DNA from: an uncultured Paracoccaceae bacterium
GTDB taxonomy: Bacteria; Pseudomonadota; Alphaproteobacteria; Rhodobacterales; Rhodobacteraceae
Assembly: GCA_947489325.1 (NCBI GenBank)
Contig: CANLDA010000002.1
Location: forward strand, 310,001-374,000
Length of the DNA stretch: 64,000 nt
Direction of reading: 5' to 3'
Shown: positions 22,919 to 31,912 of the stretch, piece after piece
How the letters are laid out: each line of letters starts with the position of its first letter
Numbering within the stretch: position 1 is the stretch's first letter
The notes under the pieces: model-generated
What the model saw: the letters and a program-made list of their open reading frames with translations, nothing else
The model's database searches: none
What the model was told of the DNA's origin: nothing
Position numbers and translations under genes: made by a program

Positions 22919-24054
22919 TGTCATTCCCAACATTCGTGACTGAGCTTGGCAAGATTAAGATGGCGCAATCTTTGGCCGATGGCACCCCCATTCAACCAAA
23001 CGAGATCGCGTGGGGCGATGGTGATTATGTGGCCACCGGGTCGGAGGCGGCATTGCAAAGCGAGCGGGGCCGCAAGGACATCCAGATTGCAGAAATTTCA
23101 CCTGATGATCCAGAACGGGTGATTTTCGAGGTCAGTTTAGATTTTGAGGAAGGCCCGTTCACAATTCGCGAGGCGGGTCTTTTTGATGCCGATGGGGATT
23201 TGCTGGCAATCTGCACCTACACTGAGGCGATTCCGAAGGCCAAGGATTCCACATCGGTGGCTTTAAGTTTGGCGGTGTTTTTCTCAAATTTGGCCAACCT
23301 GAATTTAGTGATTAACAGTGCAGGAAACTATGTCACCCAAGCGCAGGCTGCAGCCTATGCTTCCAAAGCCACAAGCATCCTTTCCGGTGGTGGCCTGTCA
23401 GGTGGGGGTGACCTGACAGGTGACCGCACGTTGAGCGTGAACTTCGCGTCAGAGGCGGAGGCTGTGGCTGGGGTGGCGGTTGATAAGGCCGTGACGCCTG
23501 CGACTGTTAAATCTGCCATTGATGCGCTGATCAATAGCGCGCCGGGGCAGTTGGACACGCTGGATGAATTGGCGGCGGCTCTTGGTGATGATCCCGATTT
23601 TTCGGCAACAATTGTTGCGCAATTAGCGGCACAAAAGATGCCATCCGGCGTGATCCAAAATTACGCAGGCGCAGCCGCCCCGGCGGGGTGGTTGGAATGT
23701 GATGGCGCGGCGGTGTCGCGCGCGACCTACGCTGACCTGTTTGTCGCGATTGGCGAAACATTCGGCAATGGTGATGGGGCAAGCACATTCAATCTGCCGG
23801 ATTTGCGCGGCGAGTTCGTGCGCGGTTGGGACAATGGGCGCGGTGTTGATGCTGGCCGTGCTCTTGGATCGGCGCAGGCGGATGAAGTTGGGCCGCACCA
23901 GCACGACATCAACCACTATACAAACTCAGATAACACCGGGAGCAACATCGCGGGTGCCAACGGTAACACAAACCAGACATGGCAAACTGAGCTGTCGACG
24001 GGCACCGAAACACGCCCACGCAACATCGCACTGATGTTCATTATTCGCACGTAA
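22918..24054 (+). CDS. Tail fibre protein with collar domain (gpH-like)
   Basis: A 378-residue fibre. The N-terminal 150 residues are the P2 gpH-type attachment domain (FVTELGKIKMAQSL, then FTIREAGLFDADGDLLAI). The middle has repeated fibre-like turns, and the C-terminal part is a collar domain (PAGWLECDGAAVSRATYADLF, split here at FVAIGETFGNG, then FNLPDLRGEFVRGWD). The end is rich in His, Asn and Thr, likely the receptor-binding tip. It determines host range. Confidence 0.88.
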   Translation: MSFPTFVTELGKIKMAQSLADGTPIQPNEIAWGDGDYVATGSEAALQSERGRKDIQIAEISPDDPERVIFEVSLDFEEGPFTIREAGLFDADGDLLAICTYTEAIPKAKDSTSVALSLAVFFSNLANLNLVINSAGNYVTQAQAAAYASKATSILSGGGLSGGGDLTGDRTLSVNFASEAEAVAGVAVDKAVTPATVKSAIDALINSAPGQLDTLDELAAALGDDPDFSATIVAQLAAQKMPSGVIQNYAGAAAPAGWLECDGAAVSRATYADLFVAIGETFGNGDGASTFNLPDLRGEFVRGWDNGRGVDAGRALGSAQADEVGPHQHDINHYTNSDNTGSNIAGANGNTNQTWQTELSTGTETRPRNIALMFIIRT

Positions 24055-24064
24055 GGGGGCTGAC

Positions 24065-24538
24065 ATGTCAAAGATCAATACATTCCCGTTGCGTTCTGTC
24101 TTGAAATCCAGTCATCGATTTTTGGCGTTCGATGAGGCTGACCTGTCAGAGTCACCAGACGGCACCACGGTTCTGATTGATGGCGCGGTCCTGATTGCCG
24201 TGATCAATGCCGCCGAAGCCGCAACCAAGATGCAGCGCCGCGCCCGGACGGGCGCGAATGAGGTGCTGGCTTTGGCGGATATTAACGCAGGTATCACCAT
24301 GGATCGTGCCACCGCGAATGAGTTGTTGATCCAGCCAAACGCGACAGAAAACATTCCTGATGAGGCCGTGACAAATGTTATTCAAATCGGGGCCGGTCAG
24401 ACCACCATTCGCGCGGCGGCTGGAGTTACGATCAACGGCGTGGACGCGGGCAGTGTTGTCATTGCGGGCCGTTGGAATGGTGTGGCGTTGTGGCAGATGG
24501 CAACAAACGTCTGGATCGCGTCGGGGGCGCTGGCCTGA
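24065..24538 (+). CDS. Tail-fibre accessory protein
   Basis: A 157-residue protein directly downstream of the fibre gene. The sequence is beta-rich with regular turns (INAGITMDRATANELLI, then QIGAGQTTIRAAAGVTING), as in fibre repeats. No family is recognised. A fibre assembly or capping role is inferred from context. Confidence 0.5.
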   Translation: MSKINTFPLRSVLKSSHRFLAFDEADLSESPDGTTVLIDGAVLIAVINAAEAATKMQRRARTGANEVLALADINAGITMDRATANELLIQPNATENIPDEAVTNVIQIGAGQTTIRAAAGVTINGVDAGSVVIAGRWNGVALWQMATNVWIASGALA

Positions 24539-25416
24539 TGATGCATCGCACATGGCGCATTGGGGCGTTGTCGCGCACGCCACCGCCGATTTCCGCCACC
24601 CATACGTTTGATTTTCTGGCGTCCTTACCGCCTGAGTTTGCGTTCATGCGTGCAGGCGAAGCCTCATATTTCGATAATGCTGGCGTGTTGCAAATGGCGG
24701 CAATCAATGTTCCGCGATTTGATCATGATCCCGTGACATTTGCACCGCGGGGAATGCTCTTTGAAAATCAGACCACGAACATCTGTTTGCATTCTGAGGA
24801 TATGGATCACGGCCTTTGGGTCAAGGCAAGCGTTACCATAGTCGCTGATGAACACGCGGCACCAGATGGTGCGATGACAGCAGATCGCGCGGATATTGGC
24901 GGCGGCACAACCCGGCTTGAACAAAGCATCACTGTTGTTGCTGAAACTGAATACACAGCGAGCTGGTGGGTTTATGATGACCCCAATGAGAGCGGCACAA
25001 CAGGTCAGTATCGCATCTATGACAACAGCAATGGGGCATACATTGGTCAAGCCACCTATGCCCTGAGCGCTGGATGGGCGCGTGTGTCTGTGACCTTCAC
25101 AACACCGGCTGCGTGTAACTCGATCCGAATAACTCCGGTTTTCAAAAGTTACGACGATTTTTGGATTTGGGGCGTTCAAGTCGAAACGAGCGGCACCGCG
25201 ACAAGCTACATCCCAACCACATCGGGCACCATGACCCGTGCGGCAGACAATCCGACCTTGAACGTTGATCTGGGCGTTAAGGATGCGCGCGTCACTTACG
25301 GCGATGACAGCTATGACGACATGCCCAACCAAACGGCAAACACGGGCTGGTGGCCTGCCAGCTTGTCGGGATCACATGTGAAGAAGATCCAGTTCTATGC
25401 GCCGGGGGATTTGTGA
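24538..25416 (+). CDS. Carbohydrate-binding-like tail protein
   Basis: A 292-residue protein whose central part looks like a beta-sandwich carbohydrate-binding module (TRLEQSITVVAETEYTASWW, then GWARVSVTFTTPA). The same layout is seen in phage minor tail and fibre tip proteins that bind surface glycans. The ATG at 24538 overlaps the previous stop. It probably contributes to adsorption; the ligand is unknown. Confidence 0.6.
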   Translation: MMHRTWRIGALSRTPPPISATHTFDFLASLPPEFAFMRAGEASYFDNAGVLQMAAINVPRFDHDPVTFAPRGMLFENQTTNICLHSEDMDHGLWVKASVTIVADEHAAPDGAMTADRADIGGGTTRLEQSITVVAETEYTASWWVYDDPNESGTTGQYRIYDNSNGAYIGQATYALSAGWARVSVTFTTPAACNSIRITPVFKSYDDFWIWGVQVETSGTATSYIPTTSGTMTRAADNPTLNVDLGVKDARVTYGDDSYDDMPNQTANTGWWPASLSGSHVKKIQFYAPGDL

Positions 25417-25829
25417 TGGATTTTACAGAAGGCTTCATCAAGACGACAAACATTGCGGCCTTGCGCGCATGGCTGTCAGTCATGCAGGGCGCGACATCCC
25501 GCCGGATTTCGTCAGATATCACCATCGCGGCACCGAATGGCCACGCGCTGATCCACCTGCGCATTCCAACGGCGGATGTGATCCCCCTGACGCAACTGGC
25601 CGGGGCCAGCGGCGTATCCATCGAAATATTGGCACAGGCCCCATATGACGCGACACAAGGGCCTATGGGCATGCTTGCGTTGGTCTATGCCGCACTTGAC
25701 GCCAATGCCACGGCACGCGCCGATTACGATGCTATCCGAGGCGCTGCAACGCAGGTTATTCGCACGCTGGATGGCGATGACGTGCCCATTGATGTTGCCG
25801 TCGCCCCTGCTTTTGGGGGGATTGCATGA
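25416..25829 (+). CDS. Tail-associated hypothetical protein
   Basis: A 137-residue protein overlapped by both neighbours. It is mixed alpha/beta with segments such as NIAALRAWLSVMQG and VIPLTQLAGASGVS. No family is recognised. It belongs to the fibre/accessory block between gpH and the sheath. Confidence 0.5.
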   Translation: MDFTEGFIKTTNIAALRAWLSVMQGATSRRISSDITIAAPNGHALIHLRIPTADVIPLTQLAGASGVSIEILAQAPYDATQGPMGMLALVYAALDANATARADYDAIRGAATQVIRTLDGDDVPIDVAVAPAFGGIA

Positions 25830-26308
25830 AACAGTATCTTGCCTTTTATCGCGGCAAGGGGCGTTGGGATGATCATATTGTCCGTGCCGCCACGCGCAGC
25901 CAGTTCAGCCATGTTGAACTGGTTTTGCCAGATCCGGGTTTTAACCCTGATAAGGACGTATGCATCGGGCAAATTTTGTCTGCCTCTGGTCGTGATGGTG
26001 GTGTGCGCGAAAAAACCGTATGTTTTGCCAAGGAAAACTGGACCTTCAAAGAGGTGTCAGATTGGGCGCATCCATATGCCTACGCGAGAGCGCAGCGCCA
26101 TATTGGTGCGCCATACGATTGGGTTGGCATTGCGTTCAATTTTGTCATTCCTATCCGGCGGCAGAACAGTCACGCGTGGTTCTGCTCAGAATTGTGTGGT
26201 TGGGCCTTGGGTCTGTCTGAGGCTTGGACGCTTTCGCCGGGTGATCTTTCGTTGCGCATAGACGAATTGAATGAAGCCTCTGAGAAGGCGCGCAGGCCCG
26301 ACCTTTAG
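25826..26308 (+). CDS. Permuted NlpC/P60-like cysteine peptidase
   Basis: A 160-residue protein with the circularly permuted papain-like arrangement of YiiX/YaeF relatives: His in QFSHVELVL (about residue 29), GAPYDWVG, and the catalytic Cys in HAWFCSELCGW (about residue 120). Such enzymes cut peptide or amide bonds in cell walls or lipids. In a tail module it may open the peptidoglycan during DNA entry. A terminator follows. Confidence 0.75.
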   Translation: MKQYLAFYRGKGRWDDHIVRAATRSQFSHVELVLPDPGFNPDKDVCIGQILSASGRDGGVREKTVCFAKENWTFKEVSDWAHPYAYARAQRHIGAPYDWVGIAFNFVIPIRRQNSHAWFCSELCGWALGLSEAWTLSPGDLSLRIDELNEASEKARRPDL

Positions 26309-26353
26309 GCCGCATAGGTCGATCAAACACACGTCATCAACTTAGAAACCTAA

Positions 26354-26378
26354 CCCCGGCGCTTGAGGCCGGTTTTTT
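26354..26378 (+). terminator. Intrinsic terminator before the sheath gene
   Basis: CCGGC (26356-26360) and GCCGG (26368-26372) form a short stem, with outer C/T-rich bases and six T residues (26373-26378). It lies inside the late operon, so late transcription must read through it, or the sheath gene has its own start. Confidence 0.6.
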
Positions 26379-26394
26379 GTAAAGGGAGAATGCA

Positions 26395-27573
26395 ATGTCA
26401 TTTCTTAGCTTCCACCACGGCACGCGATTGTCGGAATCCAATGAAACGCCTGTAATTGTACAGATCGGCCAAACGGCTGTTGTGTGCTTGCTGGTCACCG
26501 CACCTGATGCGGATGCGGCAAAGTTTCCGTTGAATGAGCCTGTGCTTTTGCCGGGTGATATTTCACTTGCAGCGGACCTTGGGGACGCAGGCACTGGTAA
26601 GGATGCCGTGGATGATGTCTTTGACCAAGTTGCCACATATACGATCGTTATTCGTATCGATGAAGGTGTCGATGAAGCGGCAACGCTTTCAAATTTTGTC
26701 GGCGATGCCACTCAAATGACGGGTGTGCATGCCTTGAAAAAGTGCATGCCCAAACTCGGTTTGCAACCGCGTTTGATTGCCGCTCCGGGGTTCACTTCTG
26801 GGGATGGGGTGACAGCAAATCCAGTCGTTGCCGAATTGATCGGTGTCCTTGATGAACTTGAAGTCGTGGCATTTGTTGATGGGCCTGACACGAATGATGC
26901 AGACGCATTGGCCTACCGCGCCCAGATCAATTCGCAGCGGGTTTATGTTGTAGATCCGAAGGTGCAGGTTTGGGATACCGCAACGAACGCCTATGTTGCG
27001 CGGCCAGCATCGGCGCGTTTCGCCGGGGTTCAGGCGCGCGTGGATACTGGTTTGGGCTTTTGGAATTCCTTGTCAAACAAACCCGTCACCGGCATCGGCG
27101 GTGTGTCTCGGGTTATTTCCTATGGCATTCAGTCGAATTACCTGAATGAGAATGGCATCGGCACAATCGTCAATCACGGCTCTGGCCCTGTGACATGGGG
27201 TAACCGGGCGGCAACTGATGATGATCTCTGGAAATTTCTGTCTGTGCGCCGCACGGCGGACTTCATCAATGAGGCAATCAAGGCTGCTTATCTTGAGTTT
27301 GTCGATAAACCGTTTTCAGCCGCAAATGTGAAACTTTTGATTGAAAGCGGTAATGCTGCGATGCGCAAATTCAAAGCGGCTGGCGCGATCATTGGTGGCA
27401 AGGTGTGGTTGGATGAAACCAAAAACCTGCCAGAACAATTGGCGGCAGGACAAGTGACGCTGTCGATGGATTTTGAGCCGCCAGCGCCTATGGAAGATAT
27501 CGAATTGATCGCGCATCGCAATATCGAATACTACCTCGAATTGACCCGCGACGCGGTTTCGCAGGCCGCGTAA
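26395..27573 (+). CDS. Contractile tail sheath protein
   Basis: A 392-residue P2 FI-type sheath subunit. Recognisable parts are GVHALKKCMPKLGLQPRLIAAPG, broken here for length at GFTSG, then RTADFINEAIKAA and the C-terminal PAPMEDIELIAHRN. It drives contraction on adsorption. A GGGAG site precedes the ATG. Confidence 0.93.
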   Translation: MSFLSFHHGTRLSESNETPVIVQIGQTAVVCLLVTAPDADAAKFPLNEPVLLPGDISLAADLGDAGTGKDAVDDVFDQVATYTIVIRIDEGVDEAATLSNFVGDATQMTGVHALKKCMPKLGLQPRLIAAPGFTSGDGVTANPVVAELIGVLDELEVVAFVDGPDTNDADALAYRAQINSQRVYVVDPKVQVWDTATNAYVARPASARFAGVQARVDTGLGFWNSLSNKPVTGIGGVSRVISYGIQSNYLNENGIGTIVNHGSGPVTWGNRAATDDDLWKFLSVRRTADFINEAIKAAYLEFVDKPFSAANVKLLIESGNAAMRKFKAAGAIIGGKVWLDETKNLPEQLAAGQVTLSMDFEPPAPMEDIELIAHRNIEYYLELTRDAVSQAA

Positions 27574-27596
27574 TTCATCCTTTCTGAACAGAAACC

Positions 27597-27623
27597 AAGG
27601 GGCCGCTGAGCGGTCCTTTTTTA
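27597..27623 (+). terminator. Intrinsic terminator between sheath and tube
   Basis: AAGGGGCCGC pairs imperfectly with GCGGTCCTT across TGA and is followed by T residues to 27622. It is the second terminator inside the structural operon. Confidence 0.65.
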
Positions 27624-27638
27624 CTTTGGAGAAGACCA

Positions 27639-28145
27639 ATGAAAACAACCCCCGCATATATCCTGCGGAATTGCACGCTGTGGCTGAATGGCGATGCCAA
27701 AGCCGGGCAATCCTCAGAGATGACGATCCCGCCAATGAAGGTGAAAACCGACAAGATGCGCAATGGTGGCATGGCCATGGAACGGGAGGTACCGCAAGGG
27801 TTTGAGCGTGAAAACGCCAAGTTCAAGATGCCTTCGTTTGAGCCGCACACCATTTCTGCAATCAATTCTATGCCCGGCACAGATGGCACATTGATGATCA
27901 CTGGCGCATTGGTGGATGAGGATGGCACCGTCAACAACGCCACGGCCTACATGCGAGGGTTTCTGAAAGAGGCTGATTTCGGCACATGGAAGCCCGGTGA
28001 CACTTCTGAATCCGATTACATGTTCGCATGGGAATATATGAAAATCGAAGTTGGCGGAAACGTTCTGATCGAAGCCGATGATTTCGACGTGAACATCGGC
28101 GGCGTAAGTCAGACGGGTGACATCCGTTCTGCGCTCTTGCTGTGA
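27639..28145 (+). CDS. Major tail tube protein
   Basis: A 168-residue P2 FII-type tube protein: AYILRNCTLWLNGDAKAGQ near the N-terminus, the MKVKTDKMRNGGMAMEREVP segment, and DDFDVNIGGVSQTGDIR near the end. It forms the rigid inner tube through which DNA passes. GGAG precedes the ATG. Confidence 0.93.
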   Translation: MKTTPAYILRNCTLWLNGDAKAGQSSEMTIPPMKVKTDKMRNGGMAMEREVPQGFERENAKFKMPSFEPHTISAINSMPGTDGTLMITGALVDEDGTVNNATAYMRGFLKEADFGTWKPGDTSESDYMFAWEYMKIEVGGNVLIEADDFDVNIGGVSQTGDIRSALLL

Positions 28146-28156
28146 AAGGTTTGACT

Positions 28157-28480
28157 ATGGAACTTCCAATCACGGTGCCGCTGACGCGTCCAATTGAAGT
28201 TGATGGCAAGACCTGGAGTGAGCTTTCTTTTGATGAACCTGATCTTGATGCAGAGATTGCATTCATGGAAATGCAGGAAGGTCTACCTGATGAGCCTTCT
28301 GAGGCTGACTTGACCAAGATTACTCGGTTCTGGCTGGCAACGCTGTCTGGTATGCCTGAAAAGGTAATTGGTAAGATCAAGAGCGCGGATAGATCCGCTG
28401 TGATCAAGGCAATGGATCAAGTGTTTGATCAGGTTAAGGCGCGGGATAAGTCGTCGGGAAACGACGAGGCGGCAGCGTAA
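28157..28480 (+). CDS. Tail assembly chaperone E
   Basis: A 107-residue P2 gpE/Mu gp41-type chaperone that binds the tape measure protein during tail assembly. Recognisable parts are the N-terminal ITVPLTRPIEVDGKTWSEL and the central EADLTKITRFWLATLSGM. The ATG at 28157 has AAAGG upstream; a GTG at 28142 is also in frame. Near its end lies a GGGAAAC slippery heptamer in the correct phase, producing the longer E-E' protein. Confidence 0.85.
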   Translation: MELPITVPLTRPIEVDGKTWSELSFDEPDLDAEIAFMEMQEGLPDEPSEADLTKITRFWLATLSGMPEKVIGKIKSADRSAVIKAMDQVFDQVKARDKSSGNDEAAA

Positions 28481-28632
28481 CTGCAGATGATCTGCGTTTT
28501 GCTGCCGGGTTCACGGCACAGGTGCTCAACAAAAGTCTGACTGATGTATTGCGAATGAAGATTTCTGAATTTGTGAAATGGAATGCCACGGCTTTGAAGT
28601 TGCACGAGGCCATGCGCCTAAAGCTGGGGTAA
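28157..28632 (+). CDS. Frameshifted tail assembly chaperone E-E'
   Basis: A -1 shift at GGGAAAC (28456-28462) joins E to a second ORF in the -1 frame that is open from 28450 to 28632. The extension begins RRGGSVTADDLRFAAGF and continues as a clear helical domain (SLTDVLRMKISEFVKW) ending at TAA 28630-28632. E' has no convincing start of its own. Two-product chaperones made this way are standard in P2, lambda and Mu-like phages. The fusion should have 157 residues. Confidence 0.8.
28456..28507 (+). promoter_or_regulatory. Programmed -1 frameshift signal
   Basis: The slippery heptamer G-GGA-AAC is at 28456-28462, followed after 7 bases by a perfect 7-bp stem, CGGCAGC (28470-28476) with GCTGCCG (28501-28507). 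A smaller GCAG/CTGC hairpin lies inside the loop. Phase and spacing are right for -1 frameshifting. Confidence 0.8.
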
Positions 28633-28633
28633 C

Positions 28634-28849
28634 TCAGTCGTCGGAAAGGGGGGATTGAAAGGCGTTCAATTCTGCCTTTCCCATCCGGTCTGGTCCACTT
28701 TGGTGGGTGAACAGTTTGTAGATCGCAATCAGCAGTGCAGCAAAGGCCAGAGCGCCCCAGATGCCGCCTGCATAAATCCCGATCAGGTATGTGGCTGCAA
28801 TCGCCATACCAATCATAACAACCGCAAAAATCATCGCAAAAATATCCAT
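28634..28849 (-). CDS. Small two-TM membrane protein on the opposite strand
   Basis: A 71-residue protein with two hydrophobic segments (MDIFAMIFAVVMIGMAIAAT and GGIWGALAFAALLIAIY) and a polar C-terminal tail. It lies antisense in the gap between E' and the tape measure gene, a spot where accessory genes are often found. Superinfection exclusion is a plausible role, but the family is not recognised. The ribosome site is weak. The stop lies 1 base past the end of E'. Confidence 0.6.
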   Translation of the reverse strand: MDIFAMIFAVVMIGMAIAATYLIGIYAGGIWGALAFAALLIAIYKLFTHQSGPDRMGKAELNAFQSPLSDD

Positions 28850-28898
28850 GCTTACAACATAAGCATGATGAGCGACTTTCTCAAGGTGACCTAAGAAA

Positions 28899-31478
28899 AT
28901 GGCAAAGAAGCGCGTCGAATCTGAACTGGTTATCAAGGCCGTCGATAAATACTCAGAGCACATCAAGGGCATGGGTAAGGTCACAGGCGCATTTGCAGAA
29001 AAAGTGCGCGCGGAAATGGGCAGTTTGCAAAAGCAACGCGGCCCATTGAATATGATCAAGGATTTTAAAAAACAGCAGGATGTCGTTAAGCAAAGTGGTC
29101 TTGCACTTGAGAAAATGAACGAGCGTGTGCGCCAGCTGATGCACCGCAATAAAACGGCAACGAACGTGACTGCCGGAATGCGCAAAGAGTTGGATCGCGC
29201 GCGCACGGCAGCGAAGCGACTGGCGGATCGGCACCATAGAAATCGAGAGTCGCTGCATGGATTGCAGAAACAGCTTTCTGCAGCCTCGGTTAACGTGCGC
29301 GACTTGGCTGGCGAAGAACGACGTCTGACATCGGCTTTAAAGCAATCGAATGCGGCATTTGAAAGCAGGGCGCAGAAAATGGCGCGCGTGGCTGAGATGC
29401 AGCGCAAGATTTCCGCCGGCCGCGAACGCATGGATAAATCTCTGGCGCGTGCCGCCAACCTCAGTTTTGTCGGGGGGGCTTCTGTTCAGACCGGGCGCAA
29501 TATTTTGCGCGGTGTTTCCAGTCCAGTCAACGATGCCAAGAGCATTGAAACCGCCATGGCGGATGTGAAGAAGGTTGTGGATTTTGAAAGTCCTGAAGCC
29601 TTTGCGCAGATGAAGGCGGATATTCTTAGCCTGACAACAGACGAAAACATTCCAATGGCTGCTGAAGGTATTGCGGCCATTGTTGCTGCGGGTGGTCAAG
29701 CCAACATTCCACGCGATGAGTTGTTGGAATATGCAGAAATGGCTGCAAAGGTTGGTGTGGCATTTGATGTCTCTGCAGAGCAGGCAGGCACGGGAATGGC
29801 CGAAATCAAAACCATGATGGGGTTTTCCCTGAAAGAAACAGGTTCGCTATTCGACGCGATGAACCACCTTTCCAATAAGTCTGCAGCAAAGGCATCTGAT
29901 ACATTGGAATTCTTCAATCGTGTGGGTGCTGATGGTAAGGGGTTCGGGTTTGACCCGACTGAGACGCTTGCCTTTGGCGCGGCAATGATCGCAGCAGGTG
30001 GGCGTGCGGATACGGCGGCAACCTCATTTCGCAATATGGGCAAAGCATTGACGCGTGGTAAAAGCGCGACAGATCGCCAAAGGTCTGCGATGCGAAAACT
30101 TGGGCTGGATTCCAAGGATGTGGCGAAAAGCATGCAGAAAGATGCCGTCGGCACAACGATGGATGTCCTGCGTCGCATGAAGGGCCTGAAAGATCATGAG
30201 CGTGCATCGGTCATGTCAGACCTGTTTGGCGATGAAGCGCGTGAGTTGACGAAACTTATGAACAACATCGATTTGGCACCTCAGTTGCTGGAGTTGGTTT
30301 CAAAGCCGGAAAGTTATGCAGGCAGTTCCGATGCGGAATTTCGTGCACGAAGCGCCACCACGGAAAATAATGAGGATTTAACACGCAACGAATGGCGACG
30401 ATTGAAGTCTGTGGCGGGCGATACGGTATTACCTGTCTACAATGACATTTTGGACAAGACGCGAGAAATCATCGCATCAACAACCAAGTGGACTGAAAAA
30501 CATCCAGTGCTGACCAAATGGCTACTTTTGGGAACGGCTGCACTTGGGGCGATGGCGGTTGCGGGTGGTGTGTTGCTTACAGCTGCTGCTGGCTTGATCG
30601 GCACACTGGCGGTTCTGCGTTTTGGTTTGGTTGGTTTTGGCGCGCGTGCTGTTTTTGCAGGTGGTGGCATTTCACAGTTGATCGGGCAGTTTGCCGGGTT
30701 GGGCCGTATGAAAAAATTCAGATTGGCAAGCCGGATCACGCCGCTTCGTTGGACGTCCAAACTTATTCCCGCAATTGGTTGGTCTGGTATGTCGTCTCGG
30801 TTGGGGCGTTTCGGGATGAATAATTCGGGCTGGGGGCGTCTGATAACACCTTTGAAATGGTTTGGTCGAGGTGCTTTGAGGTTAATTCCTGTTATCGGTT
30901 GGGCAGCGATGGCTGCTGAAATTGGTTTGTTTGCTTGGAAATACCTTGGTCTGAAAGAACTGCCTTGGCGGGACTATTTGAACAAGGTGATTGAATGGAA
31001 AGAGTGGTTCTTTAGTTTTGCATGGACTGACTTTCTTCCTGAGTGGGATTGGTCTGATATCATACCATCTTTGAACCTCTCGCAGATGTTTGGGGCAAGT
31101 GGGGAAAGTTCTGCACCAAAATCACACCCGCTGATGCAGCGCCGCGCCACAGGTGGACCATTTGGCAAAAACCCTCTGTTGGTTGGTGAGCGCGGCCCTG
31201 AACTCTATTTCCCAAACAGATCAGGGTTTATTGCGACACATTCACAGCTGCAGAAGATGCGCAGCCTTGCGCAAGGGATTGGGGTTGCCAGTGCTGTCGC
31301 TGTTGGTTCTGGGGTGCCTGCTGCCGCTTCATCTGGGGTGGGGGGCATTACAGTCACGGGCGGTATTCATATTGGGATTCCAGCGACCGTTACAGACCCG
31401 CGTGCTGCTGCTGAGTATGTCATCGATGGGTTCAACGACCTGATTGCGGATTTGCGTGATTCCGAATTTTCAGACTAG
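28899..31478 (+). CDS. Tail tape measure protein (TP901 type)
   Basis: An 859-residue protein that sets tail length. Residues 1-170 are coiled coil, the conserved tape-measure domain lies at roughly 200-450 (AMADVKKVVDFESPEAFAQM, then GQANIPRDELLEYAEMA), hydrophobic membrane-like segments occur at about 545-590, and the C-terminal part contains LLVGERGPELYFPNRSG. At about 2.6 kb it predicts a tail of moderate length. It follows the frameshifted chaperone gene as expected. Confidence 0.92.
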   Translation: MAKKRVESELVIKAVDKYSEHIKGMGKVTGAFAEKVRAEMGSLQKQRGPLNMIKDFKKQQDVVKQSGLALEKMNERVRQLMHRNKTATNVTAGMRKELDRARTAAKRLADRHHRNRESLHGLQKQLSAASVNVRDLAGEERRLTSALKQSNAAFESRAQKMARVAEMQRKISAGRERMDKSLARAANLSFVGGASVQTGRNILRGVSSPVNDAKSIETAMADVKKVVDFESPEAFAQMKADILSLTTDENIPMAAEGIAAIVAAGGQANIPRDELLEYAEMAAKVGVAFDVSAEQAGTGMAEIKTMMGFSLKETGSLFDAMNHLSNKSAAKASDTLEFFNRVGADGKGFGFDPTETLAFGAAMIAAGGRADTAATSFRNMGKALTRGKSATDRQRSAMRKLGLDSKDVAKSMQKDAVGTTMDVLRRMKGLKDHERASVMSDLFGDEARELTKLMNNIDLAPQLLELVSKPESYAGSSDAEFRARSATTENNEDLTRNEWRRLKSVAGDTVLPVYNDILDKTREIIASTTKWTEKHPVLTKWLLLGTAALGAMAVAGGVLLTAAAGLIGTLAVLRFGLVGFGARAVFAGGGISQLIGQFAGLGRMKKFRLASRITPLRWTSKLIPAIGWSGMSSRLGRFGMNNSGWGRLITPLKWFGRGALRLIPVIGWAAMAAEIGLFAWKYLGLKELPWRDYLNKVIEWKEWFFSFAWTDFLPEWDWSDIIPSLNLSQMFGASGESSAPKSHPLMQRRATGGPFGKNPLLVGERGPELYFPNRSGFIATHSQLQKMRSLAQGIGVASAVAVGSGVPAAASSGVGGITVTGGIHIGIPATVTDPRAAAEYVIDGFNDLIADLRDSEFSD

Positions 31479-31489
31479 GAGAATGATAG

Positions 31490-31912
31490 ATGGCAGGGCC
31501 AGTAACGATGGCGCTGGGGGCATTTATGTTCCGAGCGCATGGGTTTGGGTACACCGATCTTGAGCGCACGCTTGATACCAGTTGGGCAGAGTTGAATACA
31601 GCAGGGCGTCTTAATGCTTTGCAGTGGACTGGCCCAAAATCAGACGTGGTGGTGATTAAAGGGGTGTTATTTCCAAAAGCCTTTGGGGGCACCACTACGC
31701 TTGAAGGGGTGAAACTTGCGGCCAAAAACGGTGTGCCTTTGATGCTTGTGTCTTTGGGTGGGCGGATTTTTGGACGCTACGCAATTCAAAAAGTCACTGA
31801 TGCGGGAACGCTGCATGACCGGAACGGCACCCCTTTACGGGATGCATACACTCTCGAACTGAAGCGATCTTCTGGCGGGATATCCCTTCGATCATTGATT
31901 GGGTCAATCTGA
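31490..31912 (+). CDS. Tail protein U
   Basis: A 140-residue P2 gpU-type protein at the tail tube end: AFMFRAHGFGYTDLERTL, then LQWTGPKSDVVVIKGVLFP. The order T-U-X-D matches P2. The stop overlaps the start of X. Confidence 0.9.
   Translation: MAGPVTMALGAFMFRAHGFGYTDLERTLDTSWAELNTAGRLNALQWTGPKSDVVVIKGVLFPKAFGGTTTLEGVKLAAKNGVPLMLVSLGGRIFGRYAIQKVTDAGTLHDRNGTPLRDAYTLELKRSSGGISLRSLIGSI

Noticed and set aside
28850-29458. Upstream extension of the leftward two-TM ORF to 274 codons
   Set aside because: The added part is a Ser/Arg/Cys-rich shadow of the tape measure gene; only the segment from 28849 looks like protein.
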